This document shows positions 6,887 to 13,153 of a stretch of 64,000 nucleotides of DNA, in pieces. Below the pieces are notes generated by a model. It made no database searches and was not told where the DNA came from. It was given only the letters and a program-made list of their open reading frames with translations. The position numbers and the translations under genes are program-made. Numbering within the stretch: position 1 is the first letter of the stretch; the number at the start of each line of letters is the position of its first letter. The DNA is from an uncultured Alistipes sp. (GTDB lineage: Bacteria; Bacteroidota; Bacteroidia; Bacteroidales; Rikenellaceae): positions 1 through 64,000 of the forward strand of contig CALUNH010000001.1 of assembly GCA_944321965.1 (NCBI GenBank), given 5' to 3'.

Positions 6887-7549
6887 ATGAAAAAAGCGGC
6901 CTTATTCGACATGGACGGCACGCTGGTGGACAACACCGCGGCTCATATCCGGGCTTTCGAGATCTTCTGCGCACGCTACGGCGTGACGGACTGGAAGGAG
7001 CGCCTGAGCCAGGGTTTCGGCATGGGCAACGACGACATCATGCGGATGATCATGCCCGAGGAGGTGATCCGCGCCAAGGGTATCGCAGCGCTGGCCGAAG
7101 AGAAGGAGGCCATCTACCGCGAAATCTACGCCCCGGAGATCCGTCCCGTTGCGGGGCTGCGCGAACTCCTCGAAGGGCTTCACGCCCGAGGCGTGCGGTG
7201 TGCCGTCGGCTCGTCGGGCTGCCGGAAAAACGTCGATTTCGTGCTGGAAAAGTGCGCCATCGGGGCGTGGTTCGAGGCGCGGATCTCGGGCGATGCGGTC
7301 ACGCGCTGCAAGCCCGATCCGGAGATCTACCTCACGGCCGCGGCAGCACTGGGCGTCGCTCCGGCCGACTGCGTGGTTTTCGAGGATGCCAAGGCCGGGA
7401 TCGAGGCCGCACGCCGGGCCGGAGCCGGGCGTATCGTGGCACTGGCCACCACGCTTCCGCGCGAGGTGCTGGAACGGGAGTCCCGGGCCGACCGGATTGT
7501 CGACACCTTTGCCGAACTGCGGGACCTCGACGCCCTGCTGGCCGACTAA
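6887..7549 (+). CDS. HAD-superfamily phosphatase / beta-phosphoglucomutase-like
   Basis: A 220-residue haloacid-dehalogenase hydrolase. Motif I is FDMDGTLVD at residues 7-15 with the Asp nucleophile, motif II is the Ser in AVGSSG, motif III the Lys of TRCKPDPEIYL, and motif IV the acidic FEDAKAGIEAA. The helical cap between motifs I and II is of the type found in beta-phosphoglucomutases and phosphoglycolate phosphatases, so the substrate is probably a small phosphosugar. The ATG at 6887 was chosen because it precedes KKAALFDMDG directly. The stop codon overlaps by 4 bases the end of the convergent SDR gene. Confidence 0.85.
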   Translation: MKKAALFDMDGTLVDNTAAHIRAFEIFCARYGVTDWKERLSQGFGMGNDDIMRMIMPEEVIRAKGIAALAEEKEAIYREIYAPEIRPVAGLRELLEGLHARGVRCAVGSSGCRKNVDFVLEKCAIGAWFEARISGDAVTRCKPDPEIYLTAAAALGVAPADCVVFEDAKAGIEAARRAGAGRIVALATTLPREVLERESRADRIVDTFAELRDLDALLAD

Positions 7550-8364
7550 CCCCGCGGCTGCAGCAGCCGACGCACCACCCGAAGCCGCAGGATGGGACGG
7601 AGCCACGGCGCCGGAAGCAGACGGCAGAAAAAAACACAGAGTTTCGTGAAGAGGCCCGGGATGCAGCGGCGGCGTCCGCGGAACAGCGCCCGAAGCCCCT
7701 TGCGGGCCACCCTGTCGGGCGGAAGCATCACCCCGCAACGGACCAGCAACCGACGCCGACGCTCCGAGAGCGAGTAGAGCGGTGTGTCGACCGCTCCAGG
7801 ATAGAGTGTCGTGACGTTCACCCCCTGGTCGCGGAGTTCGATGTCGAGCGAGCGGGCGAAGCTATGCAGGAAGGCCTTCGTCGCGGAATAGGCCGCAATC
7901 GTCGGCCAGGGCATCCAGGCCGTCGAGGAGGAGACCACGAGGATACGCCCCCCACCCCGCCGCCGCATGTCATCGCCGTACAGCCGACACAGCAGGGCCG
8001 GGGTCATACAGTGCAGCGCCACGATCGTGCGGAGCCGTTCGGGCGGGGTGTCGGCCAGCAGTCCGAAGAGCAGGATCCCGGCATTGCTGACCAGCACCGA
8101 GACCTTCAGGCCGCGGCGCGATGTCTCGGCATGGAGGCGTTCGGCGGCATCCGGCTGTGCAAGGTCCTGATACAAGGGCAGGGTCGCAACCCCGTACTCC
8201 CGGGCGATGCGCTCCGCAGCCGCACGGTTCTCCTCCTCGCGGTTGCTGACCAGCACCACGCCGTAGCCCCGGGCCGCAAGCTGCGCCGCAAAGGCGTAGC
8301 CGATTCCCGACGAAGCCCCCGTCACAAGGGCATACTCTCCTGTTGTCGTCTCTTGTCGCTGCAT
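7546..8364 (-). CDS. Short-chain dehydrogenase/reductase
   Basis: A 272-residue classical SDR. It has the nucleotide-binding TGASSGIG close to the N-terminus, NAG in VLVSNAGILLFG, the catalytic serine in ILVVSSSTAW and the catalytic YSATK. PGAVDTP follows, as in many SDRs. The last 60 residues are basic and hydrophobic (LFTKLCVFFCRLLPAPWLR), which suggests membrane association, as seen in SDRs that act on lipid or fatty-acyl substrates. The frame is open for 58 codons upstream, but the ATG at 8364 gives the normal SDR beginning. The cofactor and substrate cannot be told. Confidence 0.85.
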   Translation of the reverse strand: MQRQETTTGEYALVTGASSGIGYAFAAQLAARGYGVVLVSNREEENRAAAERIAREYGVATLPLYQDLAQPDAAERLHAETSRRGLKVSVLVSNAGILLFGLLADTPPERLRTIVALHCMTPALLCRLYGDDMRRRGGGRILVVSSSTAWMPWPTIAAYSATKAFLHSFARSLDIELRDQGVNVTTLYPGAVDTPLYSLSERRRRLLVRCGVMLPPDRVARKGLRALFRGRRRCIPGLFTKLCVFFCRLLPAPWLRPILRLRVVRRLLQPRG

Positions 8365-8786
8365 GGTCGCTGTCTCTCTCCCGGCGGGCCGGAAGGTTTT
8401 CGGGCCGTCGGGAAGGTTTTCGGCCGTCGGGATTCCGGGGTTTCGGGGAATCCGCCGACGGTCCGTTCCAAAAGAGGAGGAAAAATAGGCAGAATGTGCC
8501 GAATATCCAAGAAAAAAACCGAAAATCCGTTCCCGCACCCCTTCCGGATCGGGTTTCGGGGGATTCGGGAGGGGGCGAGGGTTTTCGCGGCACTTTCCGG
8601 GTCGGGATTCGGGAGGGGGGGGGCAGCCCCTTACGGATCGTTTTCCGAGGCCCTTCCCCCTTCACGGCCCCTTCCGGCGCGGTTTCGAGGTCCGTCACAA
8701 TCCTTCCACTCCCCCTCCGCAGCCCCTTTTGGCGGCCGCTGCAGACGCAAAATGCAGCAAATGAACCAACATATCGAAATTTTACT
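8365..8786. other. Long G-rich gap upstream of the SDR and DUF486 genes
   Basis: No convincing gene is present. The plus strand is strongly G-rich, with a degenerate repeated phrase near TTCGGGAGGGGG at about 8559-8578 and again at 8609-8622, ending in a run of nine G. Frames are open on both strands only because of base composition. The -7 box for the DUF486 gene lies at the right edge. Confidence 0.4.
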
Positions 8787-8794
8787 TATTTTTG
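8787..8794 (+). promoter_or_regulatory. -7 box for the DUF486 gene
   Basis: TATTTTTG followed by C, 23 bases before the ATG. Confidence 0.6.
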
Positions 8795-8817
8795 CGCCGT
8801 TTTCAAGCATGTGACTT

Positions 8818-9183
8818 ATGTTCCGGGGATTTGCCACCGTTTTGCTGCTCGTTATCTCCAACGCCTTCATGACGCTGGCCTGGTACGGGCATATCGCCTT
8901 CAAATCGCGGCTCGAACGTTTCGGAGCCATGGCCATTATCTTCCTGAGTTGGGGCATCGCCCTCTTCGAATACTGCTTCCAGGTTCCGGCCAACCGCATC
9001 GGTTCGGCCGAATTCGGGGGGCCCTTCTCGATCTGGGAACTCAAGGTCATCCAGGAGGTCATCTCCCTGCTGGTCTTCACCGTCTTCGCGCTCGTCTTCA
9101 TGAAGTCCGACACCCTGCGCTGGAACCACCTCGCAGGTTTCCTCTGCATCATCCTGGCCGTCTACTTCATCTTCCGCAAATAA
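8818..9183 (+). CDS. DUF486 / DMT-family small membrane protein
   Basis: A 121-residue protein with four predicted membrane helices: residues 5-22, 36-52, 78-95 and 103-119. The phrases WYGHIAFK, LSWGIALFEYCFQVPANR and the C-terminal VYFIFR fit the DUF486 family, which is distantly related to drug/metabolite transporters of the EmrE size class. No substrate is known for the family. It is a single-gene unit with its own promoter; a hairpin directly after its stop serves mainly the convergent gene. Confidence 0.85.
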   Translation: MFRGFATVLLLVISNAFMTLAWYGHIAFKSRLERFGAMAIIFLSWGIALFEYCFQVPANRIGSAEFGGPFSIWELKVIQEVISLLVFTVFALVFMKSDTLRWNHLAGFLCIILAVYFIFRK

Positions 9184-9212
9184 AAACCCCGGTCCCCCAA
9201 CGAGGACCGAGG
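9182..9212 (-). terminator. Terminator of the choloylglycine-hydrolase-like gene
   Basis: On the minus strand CCTCGGTCC pairs with GGACCGGGG (one G-T wobble) and is followed by TTTTTA. It starts at the stop codon of the convergent DUF486 gene. Confidence 0.75.
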
Positions 9213-9265
9213 CTCGATCGGCTTGTCGATCCGCCGAACGGACTCCCGCCCGGCGGCCGAAACAA

Positions 9266-10336
9266 TCAGTTCTGCACCGTGATCCGCTCCACGGGCTGCT
9301 GCTGCACGCGGTCCAGCGGATGCGACTGGTAGCGCACCTTCCCGAAATCGATCTGCGAAAGGTCCAGGCAGCGGATCGTGTTGTTGTAGGCCGTCTTGTA
9401 GTAGACCAGACGGTGGGTCAGGTCGATGGCCGAGGTCCACTGCGTGGCGCTCGGAATGTCGGGGCACTGCCCGGCGGGGTGTTCGAGACCGATCGGCACG
9501 TCGAAGTTGTTCAACAGGTGGAAGCACTCCTGCACCGTCTCGAAAGCCGTGGCACGCTGCGGCGCCGTGGCGCGCAGGAAGGCCGCACGCACAAACCGCG
9601 ACGGCGGCGTATCGTCACCCGGCAGTCCGAGGAAGCCCGCCGTGGCACCGAAGGCCCGCAGGGTCTTTTCGCCCACCTGGTAGGGCTCGACATCCCCCGG
9701 GCGGAGATTCACGTAGTTGTTCAGGTTGGTCACCTGCCACTCGAAACCGGGTGCGTTGGTCAGTACGCCGACCTCGTTCTCGTAGAAGTGCGGCACGCCC
9801 CCGACGATCTCCAGCACCACCTGACGCCCCGACGGTTCGCCGATGCGCCAGTGCACGACGGCATTGGCTTCGAGACCCACGATACGCACTCCGCCGATGG
9901 CGGCCTTCACCTCGTCGATCGTCGAGAACTGCGTGAGGATCCATCCGGCGACCTGCAGGTCAACCAGCGTGCGGTCGTTCTGCGCCGCATCGTACGACTC
10001 GTAGCTGCCGTACTGCGGGAAGAAGAAGAGCCCGGCCGAAAGTCCCGCCTCGTTGATCCCCTCGGCGATGAAGGCCTGTTCGACAACGGCCAGCCCCACC
10101 ACGCCGTAACGCGCCGTGTAGGCAAGTCCCTGGCCGCCGGTCGGCGTGAGCGAGTGCAGCGCCTGCCCCCGCGGAATAATGACGTACATGCTCTCCAGAG
10201 CGCTGTTGCCCCATTCGATCGTGCGCGACTGCACGTAGCTGCCGTCGGCAGCCGTCAGCGAGATGCCCGTGCAGGCCAGGGCCTGAAGGGTGCCGCACAG
10301 CGCGGCGACACCCAGTAATCCGATTTTCAGTTTCAT
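9266..10336 (-). CDS. Choloylglycine hydrolase family enzyme (BSH/penicillin V acylase-like)
   Basis: An exported Ntn-hydrolase of 356 residues. The signal peptide ends LQALA, so cleavage would expose Cys22 as the N-terminal nucleophile. Arg38 is in the position of family Arg18. The Asn of TNAPGFEW and the following TNLNNYVNL match the Asn175 region, and PSRFVRAAFL the Arg228 region. Two differences are visible: Glu41 stands where the family usually has Asp, and the segment AGLFFFP replaces the AGLNFP or Tyr seen in bile salt hydrolases and penicillin V acylases. Substrate therefore cannot be called between bile salts, penicillin V and N-acyl amino acids. It lies 57 bases downstream of the SOD gene and may be co-transcribed with it. 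Confidence 0.85.
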   Translation of the reverse strand: MKLKIGLLGVAALCGTLQALACTGISLTAADGSYVQSRTIEWGNSALESMYVIIPRGQALHSLTPTGGQGLAYTARYGVVGLAVVEQAFIAEGINEAGLSAGLFFFPQYGSYESYDAAQNDRTLVDLQVAGWILTQFSTIDEVKAAIGGVRIVGLEANAVVHWRIGEPSGRQVVLEIVGGVPHFYENEVGVLTNAPGFEWQVTNLNNYVNLRPGDVEPYQVGEKTLRAFGATAGFLGLPGDDTPPSRFVRAAFLRATAPQRATAFETVQECFHLLNNFDVPIGLEHPAGQCPDIPSATQWTSAIDLTHRLVYYKTAYNNTIRCLDLSQIDFGKVRYQSHPLDRVQQQPVERITVQN

Positions 10337-10393
10337 GTGATTTTCGTGTTTAAAACGAGGGCTCCGGGCCGTTGGTTCCGGCCCGGCATCTCC

Positions 10394-11131
10394 CTACTCC
10401 TCCATCGGCCGGAAAGCCTCCTTCGAAAGTCCGCAGAGCGGGCAGGCCCAGTCGTCGGGAATCTCCTCGAAGGGCGTACCGGGAGCGACACCCGTCTCGG
10501 GATCGCCCTTTGCGGGGTCGTAAACGTAGTCGCACGCCGTGCATTTGTAGCGCCGCGGAATGGCCCGGTCGGCCACCTTCTGCCAGTCGACGAGATCCCA
10601 CCACGCCGCCACGAAATCGGCCCGGCGGTTGCGGTAGTCGATGTAGTAGGCGTGTTCCCAGACGTCGGCCGTCAGCACGGGGCGCAGGCCCTCGGTCATC
10701 GGATTCCCGGCATTGGATTTGGCCACGATCGAGAGTTTCCCCGACCGGTCGGCCGCCAGCCACACCCAGCCCGAGCCGAAGAGGCCCACGGCCGCCTTGG
10801 CGAACTGCTCCTTGAAGGTCTCCACCGATCCGAATGCGGCGGCGAGTTTCGCGGACAGCGCCTCCGGCATGGCTTTCGGCGCGGGGGTCAGCATTTGGAA
10901 AAAGAAGGTATGGTTCCAGGCCTGTGCGGCGTTGTTGAAGACGGCTCCGTCGGCCTTGCGCACGATCTCGTCGAGCGGCATCGTCTCGTAGGGGGTCCCG
11001 GGAATCAGCCGGTTCAGGTTGTCCACATAGGTCTGGAGGTGTTTCCCGTAGTGGTAGTCGAGCGTCTCCCGGCTCATCTTCGGGGCAAGGGCTTCCATCG
11101 CGTACGGAAGCTCGGGCATCGCATGTTTCAT
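10394..11131 (-). CDS. Iron superoxide dismutase fused to a rubredoxin domain
   Basis: Residues 1-190 are a Fe-type SOD. The metal ligands are visible: His27 in TLDYHYGKH, His in [10 protein letters not shown], Asp and His in [13 protein letters not shown]. The Gln in NNAAQAW is the residue that marks Fe rather than Mn enzymes. Residues about 192-245 are a complete rubredoxin: [17 protein letters not shown], then the second knuckle [15 protein letters not shown], giving four Cys for one iron. The reading frame is continuous. There is no signal peptide, so the protein is cytoplasmic. Rubredoxin normally passes electrons to superoxide reductase or rubrerythrin, so its fusion to a dismutase is unusual. 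The ATG at 11131 gives the usual SOD start; a strong inverted repeat lies 16 bases upstream of it. Confidence 0.9.
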   Translation of the reverse strand: MKHAMPELPYAMEALAPKMSRETLDYHYGKHLQTYVDNLNRLIPGTPYETMPLDEIVRKADGAVFNNAAQAWNHTFFFQMLTPAPKAMPEALSAKLAAAFGSVETFKEQFAKAAVGLFGSGWVWLAADRSGKLSIVAKSNAGNPMTEGLRPVLTADVWEHAYYIDYRNRRADFVAAWWDLVDWQKVADRAIPRRYKCTACDYVYDPAKGDPETGVAPGTPFEEIPDDWACPLCGLSKEAFRPMEE

Positions 11132-11147
11132 AACGATTCGGTTTAAA

Positions 11148-11190
11148 ATTGTACACGGGTTGCGGCGTTTCGCCTCAACCCGTGTACAAT
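11148..11190. promoter_or_regulatory. Perfect 15-bp inverted repeat upstream of SOD-rubredoxin
   Basis: ATTGTACACGGGTTG and CAACCCGTGTACAAT are exact inverse complements separated by 13 bases, which can themselves extend the stem (GGCG TTT CGCC). It lies 16-59 bases before the SOD start. On the minus strand TATATTGT at its outer edge is a weak -7 candidate. It may be an operator for a dimeric repressor or a 5'-leader hairpin. The remaining 11191-11402 holds no gene. Confidence 0.65.
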
Positions 11191-11402
11191 ATAGCAAAAA
11201 TCCCGCACCGTTATCCTCCCCGACCGAAAAGAAAGATCATTCGGCCGGTTTTCGCCGCAACATGGGGGCACTCCCGCCTGCCCGGCCCGGAATCGCGACA
11301 CGTCGCCCGGAAAACAGCCGCGGCCCGGAAATTTCCCGCTCTCCCGGCAAGGAACTGTATCCCGGAAATTTTTCTCCCCCCCCGGCAGAAAATCCCGCCG
11401 CG

Positions 11403-13151
11403 TCAGAAGTTGGCCTTGATGCCCACGGTGACGCTGGCTCCCAGTTCGGGATAGCGCGCAAAGTCGTAAAGCCGCTGGTTGACGAGGTTGCGGCCCTCGG
11501 CAAAGAGCGTCACGCGGTGCGAAACCCGCCAGTCGAAATGGGCCCGCAGGTCCACCGTAAAGGGCACCCTGAAGGTCGGCAGGTAGCTGATTTCATCGGA
11601 AAACAGGTAGTCGAGCGTCGTCCAGCGACGTTCGTTCTCCGTGCGGGCCTCGACCCCGAACGAGACCTTGCGTCCGGTGTAGGTCACCCCGACATTCCCG
11701 ACGAACGACGCCTCGCCGTTGTCCCAGTCGGACTCGACGTTGTAGAAGCGGCCGTGCACCCCGAAGTCGAACATCAGCGAACTCAGCGGTCGGAACTCGA
11801 TCTCGCCGTTGAACGACGTCACGGTCTGGCGCCCCAACTGCGGGATGAAGGTCGAGGCGAAGGTTTCGTATTCGCCGTCCGCCCCCGAGCGTTCGAGGAG
11901 TGTCGCCCAGAAGAGGCGGTGGTCCTGGACCGAGAATCCGGCATAGACCCGGTAGGCGAAGCGTTTGCTCCACAGCGTGCCGCCCAGTCCCGCCCGGAAG
12001 TTGTAGTCTACGGAGCTCTTGTCGAGCCACGTCCCGGGCGCCACGTAGGGATTTGCGGCGGTCAGCGTGCGGAAATCGTTCGGACGGACCGTCCCGTCGG
12101 CCTCGAAGAAGGGTTTCAGACCCGGGGTCCCGAGGTTGAAGTTCAGGCGCGCGAAGGGGATGAAGTAGTCGCCCGTTTCGGCCAGCGCCTCGGGTTCGCC
12201 CGGCGTTTCGACCCGGTCGTGGTAGTAGTCGGCGCCGACTTCGAGCCCGACGACCCCGCCGGCATAACGGTAGCGCAGCGAGGCCCGGATCAGCTGCTGC
12301 CAGTAGCCCGACAGCCACTGCTGCCCTCCGAAATAGTCGTAACCGATTCCCAGCGAGAAGCTGCTGCGCACGAAACCCTTGGCAATCCGCCCCTCGGCTC
12401 CGATGTTCAACTGACGGCCCGTCTCCCCGACATCGGGCCGTTCGGAGTGGTCGAAGAAGAGGTCGCCGTGCAGCCCCACCTCGAAGTTCACCCGCGAAAA
12501 GTCCTGGAAATCATCGCCGAAGCGCACCGACAGGGCCGCATCGCCGTAGTCGTTCATCCCCCCGATGCCGAGCGCCCGGAGCGACTCCTCCGGCAGGTCA
12601 GGATCGGTCGTATAGCTTCCGTAGCGGTGGTACATCCGGTTGTCGTAGGAGAGCTCCCCTTCGAGAACATGCTTGCCGAGGTACTTCCCCGCCGCAACCC
12701 CGGCCCGGTTGTACATCCGCGTGGAGTTGTTCTTCACGTCGGTCTCGTTGGCGATCTTCGAATAGCGGCCCTCGTGGTTGACGTATCCGATCACGTAGCC
12801 CGTCGAGGGGTTCTGCGTCGTGGCGTAGAAGTCCACGACCGAATTGAGCGGATACCCCGCCCCGACCTTCACATAGAAGGGCAGCGGGCGGTTGAACTCC
12901 CAGTAGGTGACCGTAGCAGGACGGATCGGGCGCGTCGTGAGCGTCGTGCGCAGCGACAGCGGCGTCACCGTATAGTCGATCTCGGGACGCATCCGCGTCG
13001 TATCCGTCATGTCGGGCTCCACGGCCAGTTTCAAGGCGCTCTCCACCTTCGGGACGTAGGCTTTCGTCACCTCAACCCGCTTCTCGACCTGCGCCGCAAC
13101 CAACTGCGGCAACACCGCCGCACAGGCGGCTATCATCCACAATCTTTTCAT
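11403..13151 (-). CDS. Outer-membrane beta-barrel protein paired with a TPR protein
   Basis: A 582-residue exported protein with signal peptide ending LVAAQ. After a short N-terminal linker (VEVTKAYVPKVESALKL) it is made of alternating amphipathic strands rich in Tyr, Phe, Gly and Arg, and ends in ASVTVGIKANF, the aromatic C-terminus expected for insertion by the BAM machinery. It resembles the barrel part of TonB-dependent receptors (for example AEGRNLVNQRLYDFARYP) but has no plug domain or TonB box that can be seen. The start codon is two bases after the end of the upstream TPR gene, so translation is probably coupled. The likely role is an outer-membrane partner of the TPR protein; function is unknown. 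Confidence 0.75.
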   Translation of the reverse strand: MKRLWMIAACAAVLPQLVAAQVEKRVEVTKAYVPKVESALKLAVEPDMTDTTRMRPEIDYTVTPLSLRTTLTTRPIRPATVTYWEFNRPLPFYVKVGAGYPLNSVVDFYATTQNPSTGYVIGYVNHEGRYSKIANETDVKNNSTRMYNRAGVAAGKYLGKHVLEGELSYDNRMYHRYGSYTTDPDLPEESLRALGIGGMNDYGDAALSVRFGDDFQDFSRVNFEVGLHGDLFFDHSERPDVGETGRQLNIGAEGRIAKGFVRSSFSLGIGYDYFGGQQWLSGYWQQLIRASLRYRYAGGVVGLEVGADYYHDRVETPGEPEALAETGDYFIPFARLNFNLGTPGLKPFFEADGTVRPNDFRTLTAANPYVAPGTWLDKSSVDYNFRAGLGGTLWSKRFAYRVYAGFSVQDHRLFWATLLERSGADGEYETFASTFIPQLGRQTVTSFNGEIEFRPLSSLMFDFGVHGRFYNVESDWDNGEASFVGNVGVTYTGRKVSFGVEARTENERRWTTLDYLFSDEISYLPTFRVPFTVDLRAHFDWRVSHRVTLFAEGRNLVNQRLYDFARYPELGASVTVGIKANF

Positions 13152-13153
13152 GG

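Noticed and set aside
8365..8786. Open frames in the G-rich gap upstream of the DUF486 gene
   Set aside because: They exist on both strands, show no motif and are explained by low-complexity G-rich sequence.
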